From Bedellia somnulentella (lineage: Eukaryota; Arthropoda; Insecta; Lepidoptera; Bedelliidae), in assembly GCA_963576735.1 (NCBI GenBank), contig OY755174.1, positions 372,001 to 436,000 on the forward strand: DNA of 64,000 nt, given 5' to 3'. The position numbers and the translations under genes were made by a program. The notes beneath the pieces are model-generated. The model worked only from the letters and a program-made list of their open reading frames with translations, was not told where the DNA came from and searched no databases. Of the stretch, positions 46,501 to 56,325 are shown one piece after another. Numbering within the stretch: position 1 is the stretch's first letter; each line of letters begins with the position of its first letter.

Positions 46501-49478
46501 TTTCATGCATTATCTTTACATCTATGATCTATCGTGGTGTTTCGTCATGCACGTTATCATCTCCACATTCGTACATCAAATAGGGGATCTGCCTGTTGAA
46601 AACATACCTCAGATCGTTTTGCTGACATTTGATGACTCTGTGAATGACCTGAACAAGGGTCTGTACACTGACTTGTTTGAGAAAGGTCGAGTGAATCCGA
46701 ACGGATGCCCGATCTCGGCTACATTTTATGTTTCTCACGAGTGGACCGATTACAGCCAAGTACAAAATTTGTACGCCGCTGGTCATGAGCTTGCATCCCA
46801 TACAGTATCGTAAGTTATCGCAGTTTTCATCATTTTTTCTATGTAATTATTGATAAAATAATATTATACTGTTACAAATGCATATAAATTACTTTGGTTG
46901 TCTTTTTATCGGTAAAGAAGTAATTATAAATTAATAAAAATGCATGCTAACACTAAAACATATTTAGTTAGAAATTTGTGTGAATAAATCGCAAAAGCGA
47001 GTTTATGACTTTTTATAATAAATATAAAATTATGTCAACTAGAGCCACGACGAAAGAAGGAATACGAGTACACGAATAACACATACATTGGCTAGGGAAT
47101 TTCTAATTCCTTAGCTCTGGCTACCCCTTCTAGGGATTTATAGCCGTAAATATATGTATGTATGAATAACACATGTACTCTTAGATTATTACTATTATTA
47201 CAAATTCAGTATACTGAACTCACAAAAAAATAAACGAATTTCACTAGCTGTGGTCATACTCATTACTTGTTTTAATCTTTAAAAGATCGACAGTAACCGA
47301 CGGTGAGTACAAGGTTTTTCATGTGCATTTGTTAAACTTATTTTATATGGTTATTTTTACATCTCATTTTATTATAATGGTGTACCTCTATATCTCATAT
47401 CTTATTTAAAATGCATACATAAAGGGAGACGGGTAAAAATTAAACTTTAATTAAGGATTGATTGATGCATAATTTGATAAAAGTTGTTAGAAAAATATTC
47501 TAATCTATCAATGTTTTCAGATTTTTTATTGCTGAATAACTTAAATCAAATTATGAAATATTTTTTTTTTAATAACAGATTGTCAAACTCTTTGTTGAAT
47601 TTTCAGCCACAGTTTCGGAGAGCAATTTTCACAAAAGAAATGGTACAGAGAAGTTGGTGGTCAGAGAGAAATCTTGGCAGCTTACGGAGGCGTCAAGCTC
47701 GAGGATGTGAGAGGAATGAGAGCGCCATTTTTGTCAGTTGGAGGAAATAAGATGTTCAAAATGTTATACGACGCTAACTTCACGTATGATTCATCTCTAC
47801 CGGTTTACGAGAACAGGCCGCCAAGCTGGCCCTACACTTTGGATTACAAGCTGTTCCACGATTGCATGATTCCACCTTGTCCTACTAAATCTTATCCAGG
47901 TAAGTTAAAGAACGATTGTTATTTGTTAACTTTGGTTTTGGACGTAATGCAATTGACGTCCGGGGAATGTGAAGGATATATGGTGGTTTGACTTTTTTTT
48001 TACACTTACTGTATGATGGCGACTTGGAATAGCTAATCCATTTCTACTTGCGAGTGCCGTAAGAAGCGACCAAGGGGGTTTTTTAAGTGATTGATGAGCG
48101 ATGTGGTGAGAGATTCATCACCAACCATTCTTTATTTTATACCTTTTCCCCACTCAACTTAAATTTCTAAGTCCGGCTACCACTATTTTGGATAAGAGCT
48201 GTGAGTATAGGTAGGTGGGGTAAACAAATAATTATACTTTAATAATATTATTTCAGGTGTCTGGGAAGTACCTATGGTAATGTGGCAAGATTTGAATGGA
48301 GGCCGTTGTTCCATGGGTGACGCTTGCGCTAACCCTCCAAACGCAGAAGGAGTATACAAAATGATATTGAAAAACTTTGACAGACATTACACAACTAACA
48401 GGTAAAATTAATTAAAATATTAAAGTTAGCGCTTCGAGAGGATGACATTTTAGAACACTATTGTAATTTTGCGATAGCCATTTATAAATATTTTTATTAA
48501 TTACCAGTCTATATGCATAATAATTCATTAATGGAAAACTATAATCTATATTAGCATATATAATATAAATATATTGTCACAACTCACACTGTCCAGTCAG
48601 CCATACTGTACTCTAAATATTTTTAGCGAGTTTCCAAGCTCTAACTCACCATACTTAAATACAGTTGTAGCTCAAAGTAATCCAAAACTCTAATCAAAAT
48701 TCAGAGCACCATTCGGCCTGTACTACCACGCAGCGTGGTTCACCCAGCCGCACCACAAAGAAGGCTTCATAATGTTCCTGGACTTCATCAACCGCATGAA
48801 CGACGTGTGGATCGTCACCAACTGGCAGGCGCTGCAGTGGGTCCGGGACCCTACGCCCAACAACAGGATGAACAACTTCCAGCCGTTCCAGTGCGATTAT
48901 GCTGTAAGATATACTTATTTTAATTGTTTGTAACATAGAAGTGATTGTTGGATGATGTGGCTGGACACTCGTAACTATCAATGATTTATTTTATCATCTT
49001 TTCCATATCATTATCATTTTCTGAAGCTCTGGCTACCCCCTTTTTGGAATGTAAAGCCGTCAGTATATAAGCATATATTGACGGCTTTATGTGTATGTAA
49101 GCATAGACTTATGAAATTTTGCACATATTATAGCATGTTATAAAATATTTTTAGTAAATAAAGCATAAATATTTACTTATAATCATGGCCATGGTACCAG
49201 AAACGAGTAGCTAAATCTCTTTTTTAGATTAGGTAACGGAATTATAACATTGTTTCAAGTTGTTGTCCTGATTGTATAATAACTCTTTCCAGTAATGAAT
49301 ACAATTATTTTCATTTCAGGATCGCCCAAAGAAATGTAATAACCCGAAAGTATGCAACCTGTGGCACAAATCCGGCGTCCGGTACATGAGAACGTGTCAA
49401 CCTTGTCCCGAAGTGTACCCCTGGACCGGCAAGACCGGAATACGGTCATCACGAATCGACAACGATATAGAGGAATAG
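34352..49478 (+). CDS. Cda5: Chitin deacetylase 5 gene (Cda5), multi-exon, 5' end missing
   Basis: Secreted carbohydrate esterase family 4 enzyme that removes acetyl groups from chitin in cuticle or other extracellular matrix. I chained 15 exons whose splice phases all agree; lengths sum to 7184 nt, or 2393 residues after a split first codon. Order: CBM14 chitin-binding domain with six Cys, then a long Pro/Thr/Ser/Asn/Gln-rich linker on two giant exons, then a Cys-rich start of the CE4 domain (CRKDVCLLPDCYC). Next come TFDD (catalytic and metal Asp), HTVSH (metal His pair), RGMRAPF, DSSLP and YHAAWF. There is no LDLa module, unlike CDA1/CDA2; CBM14 plus a very long linker is the CDA5 layout. 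The CBM14 exon starts mid-codon and no signal peptide is seen, so at least one 5' exon lies farther upstream, unrecognised or outside the window. Two alternative catalytic exons and one possible early-stop exon exist. Ir21a follows 1.4 kb downstream on the same strand. Confidence 0.9.
34710..34845 (+). mobile_element. SINE-B fragment in Cda5 intron
   Basis: 'atggtgaggaaaaacatcg', 'tccacatggctgagttg', 'gacagtgtattcgtacaaag' match other copies; head and tail missing. Confidence 0.68.
35706..35949 (+). CDS. Cda5: Cda5 exon: end of CBM14 domain plus poly-Pro linker
   Basis: It begins by completing a Ser codon, then HELQTCDWPRNVGC gives the last two Cys of CBM14. An acidic/Val helix-like stretch (EIERVVERVVEKK) follows, then a proline-rich run (PPPPPPRR, PPPPLPR). 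The donor is AAG|gtttgt and the exon ends in phase 0. Confidence 0.9.
35950..36682 (+). other. Cda5: Cda5 intron
   Basis: No exon or named repeat seen. A piece near 36180-36300 ('gaaaatgggtctcggg', 'cattgcccac', 'gccccaatagttgc') looks like a very old minus-strand SINE-A. Confidence 0.5.
36683..36957 (+). CDS. Cda5: Cda5 exon: Gln/Asp-rich linker
   Basis: Starts after TTTCAG with QQQLYADVDDLPPVEE and ends at TTCAG|gtatgc in phase 2. It is low in Cys, polar and without a recognised domain. A frame open farther upstream (from 36521) is intronic and only accidentally continuous. Confidence 0.85.
37032..39824 (+). CDS. Cda5: Cda5 giant exon 1: disordered Pro/Asn/Ser/Thr linker
   Basis: A single 2793-nt exon (phase 2 in, phase 2 out) encoding about 930 residues with no Cys-rich or globular signature. 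It shows dibasic furin-like sites RRKR and RGKR near the start, recurring NPF and T-x-KP motifs, an acidic block (SEEESDEDESSEE), a Tyr/Asp block (DYYYDDDDEQYYYE) and a repeated VVVTG phrase. The methionine-initiated frame at 37015 lies partly in the intron and is not a start. Expected to be extended and possibly O-glycosylated. Confidence 0.88.
40057..40208 (+). CDS. Cda5: Cda5 exon: Tyr/Asp-rich linker
   Basis: Acceptor TTTTCAG, donor ACAG|gtactg, phase 2 in and phase 1 out. Encodes LEPTESVIPTQYTASPRP followed by a Tyr/Asp-rich stretch (DQYDPYYAVYDEDGE). No domain recognised. Confidence 0.85.
40516..40670 (+). CDS. Cda5: Cda5 exon with NAGNAG acceptor: Pro/Arg/Thr linker
   Basis: The acceptor is CAGCAG, so the exon may start at 40516 or 40519; either keeps phase and changes one residue. 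Encodes DYVQQYNLASLRPAVQQ and then TPPPARRP. The donor is CCAG|gtaaat, phase 0. Confidence 0.8.
40752..40798 (+). CDS. Cda5: Cda5 micro-exon (47 nt)
   Basis: Acceptor TTTTCAG, donor AAG|gtaatt, phase 0 in and phase 2 out. Encodes VNNQAQYQNGIRHTT. Found by phase linkage: the neighbouring exons end in phase 0 and begin needing phase 2. Confidence 0.75.
40906..41079 (+). CDS. Cda5: Cda5 exon: Thr-rich mucin-like linker
   Basis: Acceptor ATTCAG, donor ATAAG|gtacta, phase 2 both sides. Encodes a Thr/Pro run (PPSTTPSTTITTTTTTQRP), typical of O-glycosylated mucin-like segments. Confidence 0.85.
41526..43445 (+). CDS. Cda5: Cda5 giant exon 2: Ser/Thr/Asn linker
   Basis: A 1920-nt exon (phase 2 in and out) after AACAG, ending CAGAG|gtataa. 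It encodes about 640 residues with many Thr/Ser-Pro and T-x-KP motifs (for example TTTTSTTPRP). Its C-terminal end has a Cys pair (SSNCSSDNS, NPKCNEIKYQ) and higher GC. If the donor is ignored the frame stops 16 bases later, which could be a retained-intron isoform. Confidence 0.88.
44178..44304 (+). CDS. Cda5: Candidate alternative Cda5 exon with in-frame stop
   Basis: A strong acceptor (ATTTCAG) opens a GC-rich island in AT-rich intron. In the phase expected from the 43445 donor it reads PSSTRGRGTAHYSTSGGNEA and onward for 41 codons to a TAA. The GT sites inside give the wrong phase for the next exon, except a poor one (AAC|gttaga at 44292). It is therefore either an alternative 3'-terminal exon giving a CBM14-plus-mucin protein without the deacetylase domain, or not an exon. 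No AATAAA was seen just downstream. Skipping it leaves the main chain in frame. Confidence 0.4.
44450..44520 (+). mobile_element. tRNA-like fragment in Cda5 intron
   Basis: 'gtagccgagtttaaagg' and B box 'gggttcgatcccc' suggest a tRNA-derived SINE head. It does not fold as a full tRNA by eye. Confidence 0.45.
44717..44910 (+). CDS. Cda5: Cda5 exon: start of CE4 deacetylase domain
   Basis: Acceptor TTTCAG, donor CCTG|gtaatt, phase 2 in and phase 1 out. Reads SRPTLKPSTAIVSKSSEF, then AAKCRKDVCLLPDCYCGGKD, the Cys-rich opening of insect CDA catalytic domains. Overlapping methionine-initiated frames here are artefacts of reading through the acceptor. Confidence 0.9.
45215..45470 (+). mobile_element. 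SINE-A copy in Cda5 intron
   Basis: Near full length. Imperfect target duplication ATAAACAAG / ATAAATAAG at 45206-45214 and 45471-45479. Confidence 0.85.
45593..45755 (+). mobile_element. Decayed SINE-A in Cda5 intron
   Basis: Old copy: 'aagaggtgacttggg', 'ggctggacactcattacc' and 'gccttgagtgtatg' remain. Confidence 0.6.
45815..45866 (+). mobile_element. LINE 3' tail fragment in Cda5 intron
   Basis: 'tctaccccttggaattaatgg' followed by a decayed tail, matching the last about 50 bp of the LINE. Confidence 0.55.
46096..46321 (+). CDS. Cda5: Cda5 alternative catalytic exon a
   Basis: 226 nt, phase 1 in (tag|GA) and phase 2 out (TTTC|gtaagt). Encodes the first half of the CE4 core, with LITFDDAVNDLN (motif 1), VNPNGCPITGTFYVSHEW and GHELASHTVS, which contains the first metal His. 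It has the same length and phases as exon b. Including both adds 452 nt and breaks frame, so the two must be mutually exclusive. Confidence 0.9.
46584..46809 (+). CDS. Cda5: Cda5 alternative catalytic exon b
   Basis: 226 nt, phase 1 in (tag|GG) and phase 2 out (TATC|gtaagt). Paralogue of exon a with LLTFDDSVNDLN, VNPNGCPISATFYVSHEW and GHELASHTVS all kept. Differences concentrate in the first ten residues and in the segment after DLN (KGLYTDLFEKG versus MIYYEEIFNKT). It is also the more GC-rich of the two. The longer open frame beginning at 46337 is intronic read-through. Confidence 0.9.
47085..47163 (+). mobile_element. Severely 5'-truncated SINE-A in Cda5 intron
   Basis: Only the last about 80 bp, yet flanked by a perfect 11-bp duplication GAATAACACAT (47074-47084, 47164-47174). 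Confidence 0.88.
47607..47899 (+). CDS. Cda5: Cda5 exon: CE4 motifs 2-4
   Basis: Phase 2 in, phase 1 out (CCAG|gtaagt). Supplies the second His of HTVSH, then WYREVGGQREILAAYGGV, RGMRAPFLSVGGN (motif 3 Arg), the Asp motif DSSLPVYENRPPSWPYTLDY, and CMIPPCPTKSYPG. Confidence 0.93.
48010..48215 (+). mobile_element. Decayed SINE-A in Cda5 intron
   Basis: Old copy aligned through 'cgtaagaagcgacc', 'gcgatgtggtgagag', 'ccccactcaact' and 'gctgtgagtatagg'. Confidence 0.65.
48257..48401 (+). CDS. Cda5: Cda5 exon: CE4 core
   Basis: Phase 1 in, phase 2 out (AACAG|gtaaaa). Encodes VWEVPMVMWQDLNGGRCSMG, then ANPPNAEGVYKMILKNFDRH, typical of insect CDAs. Confidence 0.92.
48705..48903 (+). CDS. Cda5: Cda5 exon: CE4 motif 5
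   Basis: Phase 2 in, phase 0 out (GCT|gtaaga). Encodes APFGLYYHAAWFTQ (C-terminal catalytic His region), FLDFINRMNDVWIVTNWQAL and NFQPFQCDYA. It is markedly GC-rich. Confidence 0.93.
48945..49071 (+). mobile_element. Decayed, truncated SINE-A in Cda5 intron
   Basis: 3' half only: 'gatgtggctggacac', 'agctctggctacccc', 'agccgtcagtatata'. Confidence 0.6.
49320..49478 (+). CDS. Cda5: Cda5 last coding exon
   Basis: Phase 0 after TTTCAG. Encodes DRPKKCNNPKVCNLWHKSG, then RTCQPCPEVYPWTGKTG and a short acidic tail ending at TAG 49476-49478. The C-terminal Cys pairs match the CDA family ending. Confidence 0.93.
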   Translation, partial: DRPKKCNNPKVCNLWHKSGVRYMRTCQPCPEVYPWTGKTGIRSSRIDNDIEE

Positions 49479-50700
49479 ATGAATTAGATACGTAAATGTG
49501 ACGAGACAAATATCATTTGCATTGTGATCGCAAATTACCGCTGATGTAGATTCTACATCATACAATTGAGCAAATGTACTCGAATCAACAACAATTTGTT
49601 TTGTCACCAACTGAAAGTGCCATTTAGACGTTGATGGTCACAGAACATACTCGATACCCCTTGTCTAGTTCATCGTGTTAGTTCGACAAATATGATATGT
49701 TTTAGCATGTGCCGGTTTATTAACATTTGGTCGCCAGCCGGGACTGGCTATCGCTACATCAGGAACTGTGATATGTTTTAAGGTTTATGAAGAAATCCTA
49801 CAGTATTGTCGGATTATAATTTTACTTTGTAATTTGTTCTTCCCCATTTTCTTAAAGTTGTAACGTATGTGTGTATAATCTTAAGACAGATTTATGTAAG
49901 GCAACATGCTAAACAATTTTTCAGTATTGTTCAATCTTATCATAGTTGCTTAAATGTGATCATTATTTTATAGTATTTTGATTACCATTTTCTATCCAAG
50001 AATTCAAAGCCATAATATGAAATTTTGAAATTTGATTGTTTTCTTGCCAGCTTTGTATGACACTGCCTTTTTTATTTTATAAGAAATCTAGGGTAGTAAA
50101 ATTAAATAGTTTTTAATGAGATCCATTAGAGAATTAACATATATTTCAAAACTCGCTTGACAATGTCTGGACTGTAGACCCACAGATTTCAGCGTTATGT
50201 AGACGTCTGCATACATCGCACCGTGATGTGACACATGTCTTTATGACTGCTGATTGGTTATAGAGCTTGAAAATTTTGAGATTATCAAACAAAATGTTTT
50301 TCTTCTGATTTTTTATTATGTTAATTGATTGTAAAAATGAGGGTTTGTAGAGTCATTTACAATTTATACGATAAGTAAGTTAGCTATTTTTTCACTTTTT
50401 TATGAAATTGTGACCATTGTGGTAATATTCCTATTTTAAATAGAATTTTAAAGTAGCTTTGTTCCTGAGAACTTTTAGCTTCAATCATAGTAAAAGCGCT
50501 TGCTATGTAACTATTTAAATCTTAATTATTATTTAAAATTTATTCTAATTGTAAATATAGATTTAGTATTTAATTTCATTCAATTGGTAAATATTTCTTG
50601 AAAAATTTTTTTTCTTTCATATTCTATTTGTATTGAAATTTGTAGCACCATACTTTTAAATTAGGAACCAGAGTGTGAAAATAAATCAAAACGAAAATAT
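49479..50700 (+). other. Cda5: Probable Cda5 3' UTR
   Basis: AT-rich, no repeats seen and no other coding signal. It runs from the stop codon to the first clear AATAAA, which is followed by a T-rich stretch. Extent is inferred. Confidence 0.6.
50680..50685 (+). promoter_or_regulatory. Cda5: Probable Cda5 polyadenylation signal
   Basis: Canonical AATAAA about 1.2 kb after the stop codon, about 200 bp upstream of the next gene's TATA box and followed by a T-rich run. Usage is inferred. Confidence 0.55.
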
Positions 50701-50883
50701 AGTTTTTTATTTTACCCATTTTATATGACGTTCAATGAATAGAAAGTGAAGGTTACGGAAACCTTCTTCCGTGCCATGAGCGTGACCGTGAATCGAACAG
50801 AATGCCTGCAGTCAGAATCAAAAATTAATTTTCAATCATACCACCTGCTGGATGACATTTGAAAATCCAAGGTCTAAAAAAAC

Positions 50884-50890
50884 TATATAA
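50884..50890 (+). promoter_or_regulatory. Ir21a: Ir21a TATA box
   Basis: TATATAA 46 bp upstream of the ATG at 50936, leaving room for a start site near 50912 and a very short 5' UTR. The same element is kept in the duplicate promoter in intron 1 (51958-51964). Confidence 0.55.
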
Positions 50891-50935
50891 CAGCAAACAC
50901 ACATGATGTAAGTTTAGTTTGCAAATAGTTGTGAA

Positions 50936-51649
50936 ATGCAGCTCAAAATGAATAAAAATTTCATTTTATTTTTAAACATCATTATAGTAGATTGGTGCCA
51001 GACCCAAGAAATTAATTATTATCCTTCTAATTCAGTTTTAATTAATCATTATGAAAACAATATCCGTAATAATAAAAATCAAAGAATTGAAAATAATGAA
51101 AATTCAACGCGTTTCGCTACTTATCAGTTTAATCGTTCTATAGTAAAACGTGAGATAGATCCCGTATTTCGCGGACATCCTAAAACACGAGAAGAGCTAT
51201 GGAACGAACATTTCCTACAATCCAACAAAGCATTTGACCAGAATCCATCTTTGGTTACTTTAATACATAAGGTGACTTGGAAGCACCTGAATGATTGTAC
51301 ACCAGTCATACTTTACGATAGAGACATAGTAAATCAAGAAAGCCTTCTGTTCCAAAATATTATGAAAGACTTCCCAGTAACATTTGTTCATGGTAGAATT
51401 GGTGATAATAACAAACTAGAAAATCCCGAAATACTATTACCGGTTCAGGAATGTCTCCATTTTATTGTTTTTCTGAAGGAGTTGAGTACTTGCAGTAAGG
51501 TAATAGGTATGCAATCATCAAGCAAAGTAGTAGTAGTAGCGAGAACCTCGCAGTGGGCTGTGCAAGAGTTTCTTTCGGGGGCCTCGTCAAGAAAAATTGT
51601 TAATTTGCTGGTAATAAGACAAAGTTTGAAAGAAGATGACGAAACTATT
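50936..51649 (+). CDS. Ir21a: Ir21a exon 1: signal peptide and amino-terminal domain
   Basis: 238 codons, ending ACTATT|gtaagt in phase 0. The start ATG at 50936 precedes a hydrophobic signal (MNKNFILFLNIIIVDWCQTQ); an in-frame ATG at 50948 is an equally good start. An Asn-rich stretch and KREIDPVFRGHPKTREELW follow. Confidence 0.87.
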
Positions 51650-54600
51650 GTAAGTAAACTGTATATTCGTTTATGTTTTGTTCAAAGCCTAATTTTGGCA
51701 AACTATCAGTGATCGGCAGATTTTATTTAATACAAGTAGCTAGTCGTTTCGATGTCCACACAATATCAGTATCACCCAAACATATTGTAAAGGTAATTTC
51801 AGCTCATAGCTTCACATATTAATAATTTTGCGATGCAGTATCAGCTTAGAATATCACTTAGCCATTTCTTCAATGGGTGTCGCTCGAGGTGATCCTATCT
51901 ATCTACCTACCTATATACTATATATAATTTACTTTATTTACTTGGATCTAAAAAAACTATATAACATCAAACACACGTGATGTAAGTTTAGTTTGCAAAT
52001 AGTTGTGAAATGCAACACGAAATGAAAAAAAAGTGTTTTTTTTTTAACATTATTATAGTGTGTTGCTGCCAGTCCCAAGAAATTAATTATTATCCTTCTA
52101 ATACAGTTTTAATTAGTCATTATGAAAGCAATATCCGTAATACATACATATATACATATTCTCACGCCGTTAGTTCCCATTGAGGTAGGCAGAGACTATC
52201 GATCGCCACTTTGTACGATCCTGGCACACCTCTCTGGCTTCGTTTACATCCATCAATCTTTTCATACATGCTCTTTTATTCTTCATACTGCGGACACCTG
52301 CCTTTTTGAGCACATTTTCTATTTGATCCAAATGTGTCCTCCGAGGTCGTCCTCTACTAACATTACCTTCCAGATTGGCTCTGTATATCTCTTTCACCAA
52401 TTTACTGTCATCCATCCTCTCTATGTGCCCAAACCATCTCAACATTCCTTTTTCTATCTTTCTTGCAATATCATCTTTTACACCACACCTTTTACGAATA
52501 ACATCATTCCTCACCCGATCACATAACCTTACATTACACACTTTTCTGAGGGATCTCATTTTTACTGCATTCAATCTGCTTTCATGCTTCTTCTGCCACA
52601 CCCAACATTCACTGCCATACATATCCGTAATGATAAATGAAATTATATATAATATATATCCCAATTCACACTATTATAACACCTTGTTCTCAATGTATAT
52701 TCTAAATAACACAAAGTCTTGGATTGGTTCTTTACTAAAAGTCCTGCACACTCTTATATCTTTTCAAATTAGCGCTGATCACTTTTCCCAATACTGGTCT
52801 AAATTTCTTAGTTACTTTAATTATAATTTTAAAAAGACTTCTATTTTAAGGAAGCGCCTTACTTGTTATATACTCATAAATTGTATATCGACGGTCTTGG
52901 AGCAAGTATACCAATAGTTTTAACTTCATGGAGCCATGGGAAGTTCTCAAGAGAGGTTGATCTTTTCCCACAAAAAATGGCTCGAGGATACGCTGGGCAC
53001 AGACTTATAGTGGCTGCAGCTAACCAGCCGCCTTTTGTGTTTAAAAGGTAATACTAATGTATTGAAGGAAACCTTTGTATATACCACAAGTAATATAGTT
53101 CCATAATTAGAAATATATTGGGACATAATCATTCAATTGATACATTTAGGCGAATTTCATGAAGAGCGTGGTAAATATGACAATTCCCGATAGATCTTCT
53201 ATTGGGGCTTCTTATTAGATTTTTGTGCGATGCGGTTGGAGACTCATCACCAAAAACCTTTATTTTACCATCTTTTCCCCACTCAACATCCAAAAGTGGC
53301 TGAAGAATTTATAATTCCTTAGCTCTGGCTACCCCTGCTAGGGAAAGATAGCCGTGAGTATATGTATGTATTATGTATGTATGTAGTAGTATCTGACCAC
53401 AGAAAGGCAAAAGATTTTGGCCGTCACTGTATGTATGTATTTTTGTAGCTCTTGTTATCCGTTTTCGCGGTTGAACTCTTAGAAAAGTTCAAACTTTACC
53501 TTTACGCCGTATATTCGCACAGTGGTGGTAAAAGCATTACCTCTTAACATCACGCGTTATTTTTGGTTTGTTTTCCCAGTGCATGTATGTACAGTGCATG
53601 TAGGGACACGCCTATCGCTGATATTTATGAATACACTGTCTTATAAATGATAATACACTTGATAAATTAACCAGTGTCGTGTAGTGCCGGCTTAGAATGT
53701 CGCTACCCCTTTCTACCCACGGGTGTCGTAAGAGGCGACTAAGGGTATTGGGGCTTCTTATTGGATGTTTGGGCGATGCGGTTGTAGACCCATCACCAAA
53801 ACCTTTCTTTTTACCATTTTTTCCCCACTCAATTTCCAAAAGTGGCTGAAGAAATTATAATTCCTTAGCTCTGGCTACCCCTTCTAGGGAAATATAGCCG
53901 TGAGTATATGTATGTATGTATTTATAAATTAACCAGACATACAACTTTATCAAAGACAAATGGGTTTAGGTCGTTGATGGAAAAAAATCATAACCACGGC
54001 TAAAATTGAAAAACTGAACTTCAACCTGAATCACTTTTTTTTTCTTTCTTTTGCAATCCTTTTTATTATTTGAATACATGAGTTATGCTCGTGTTATATC
54101 AATGAGACAGTGAAGAAAAGGCTGCGAAGAGTTTTGCTTATAAAAGCACTTCATTTCAGTATTGAAATTTCAGTACATTTTAGTAGTTTTGTTAACATTT
54201 AATAAGACGAATCTTTAACTACATACTCATGTTAACTATGAAAATTGCATTATTTTTGGATTAAGTTGTGTGAACAATTTATAACATAAAATGTTTGATT
54301 TACTTATTTAATTGAATTCAGAATCCAAAGTGACTCAGATGGAGGTAATCCTCGAGTGGTGTGGGAAGGAATTGAAATTAGGATTTTGGAATTATTAGCT
54401 CAAAAGAACAATTTCTCAATTGAAGTTATTGAGCCACAGGAACTACATCTCGGGTAACTATTATTATTGCTATAGTTAATTCTTAGTAGTAGTAGTTGCT
54501 GTGTAGTGTCGGCTTAGAATAGCACTACCCCTTTTCTTCCGGTGGGTGTACGTAAAAGGCGACTAACGGTATTGGGGCGTTTAAGGGATTTTTGGGCGAT

Positions 54601-56286
54601 GCGGTTGGAGACCCATCACCAAGAACCTTTATTTCACCATCTATTCCCCACGCACCTTCCAAAAGTGGCTGAGGAATTTCTAATTCCTTAGCTCTGGCTA
54701 CCCCTTTCTTGGGATTTTTAGCCGTGAGTATACGTATGTATGTATGTATGTTAATTTTTAAATTTGTTCTTTTTAATTGTTCAAGTAGTACATTACCTAT
54801 ACCTATGGCTGGTTATTACAAAAAGAAGTGACCTGACTTGTTTTTTAAAGTCTCCTTTCATCTTTATCGCTGAACAATGACTTAACAAACGCCAAAACTT
54901 TTTTTTAATTTATCATTTATTAATTATTAAATAAAAAAACTTTTGATGGTATTACGTATTTGGAATCATTTTTTTAAATTGCTTATTATATATTCATCGA
55001 TTTTTAATTGCAATTTAACTGTTATCCTGATCATCCAACCAATCTTAGAATAAGCACTTTAAATTTTAGTACTGCCGTATTTTCAAAACCGTAGCATTTA
55101 TACAAAGTTTCAATTGTAATACGTATTAAAAATGCATTTTATTCTACAAATCTATTATATATAGGTATACAAGAAAGTAGTGGTAGTTACACTATTTATA
55201 ACTGGAGAACGAATGAAGCGATCTGACTGAAAATTGTTGGAAAGGTAGCTTAGAACCAGGAAAAGGACATAGGATATATATCATCACGCTAAATATCGTA
55301 GGGGGTTAGCAGTAAAAAATATTTTAACACCATCCTTGCGAAGCCGGGGCGAACAACTAGTATCTTAATATCCCACAGCCCATATATGTCTCCACCAAGG
55401 GGCTCGAGTCTACCCTATATAGGGCAATTTGGCCATAGTCCACCACGCTTGCCAACTGCGGGTTGGCAGACTAACGACTACTACCGTAGTAATAGCCGGG
55501 ACCGTCGGCTTAACGTAACCTCCGAAGCAAGGACTGATCTTGATTTTCGGATAATCAGGTGATTCAAGCCTGCAGTATTCTTCCAGACTGGGTTAAATCT
55601 TACAAATTAAGTTTGTAAGGTTACCACCCCTCGGGGATCGAACCCGAGACCTCCGTACTTGAAACCAAGCGCTTAACCGCGACACCACGGAGGCAGTCTC
55701 TTAATATACGATCAATTCAGTTCAGGAGACGCGGTCGCCAGGGAAGTGTTGCTAGGCCGAGCCGACATCGGGATAGCCGGTTTGTACCTGACCGCGGACC
55801 GGGTGCAGCTGATGGATATGACCTTCCCTCACTCCCAGGACTGCGCCGCGTTCGTCACCTTGTTGTCTACTGCTTTGCCGAGGTACAGTGATGTTAAATG
55901 GAATATAGAGATGCGAGGAAATAATAATTTATGTCTTGTCAACAATAGGGTATATACGATTGTTAATAATATTTCTATCTCGATTTGGGCTCGGACATTC
56001 TGAGTGAGGATTGCAATCAAAATAAACTAAGTAATTATTCTGTTCGAGAAAATTCAACTTACAATATATATATATATATATATATAAGGCTACTGGGCAA
56101 GAGCCTCTCTTTCCCTCCTAAGCTCTCACGCCCCTGGGCTACCAATTATTGGTGTGATACCTCAGCTCGTCACTCCATCACTCCTGGGTCGATCACGGAA
56201 GAAGCAGCTGATTTGAAGTGGGACTGGGCTATTCACGTTGCTCACAACACTTTGAATCCCAAGCGCGAAACGGGGACGTGGTCGAC

Positions 56287-56325
<39 letters not shown>

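Noticed and set aside
46337..46813. 158-codon gene
   Set aside because: Only its C-terminal half is the Cda5 alternative exon b; the rest is intron.
52375..52917. 180-codon plus-strand gene
   Set aside because: Antisense to the LINE reverse transcriptase fragment and runs into Ir21a exon 2.
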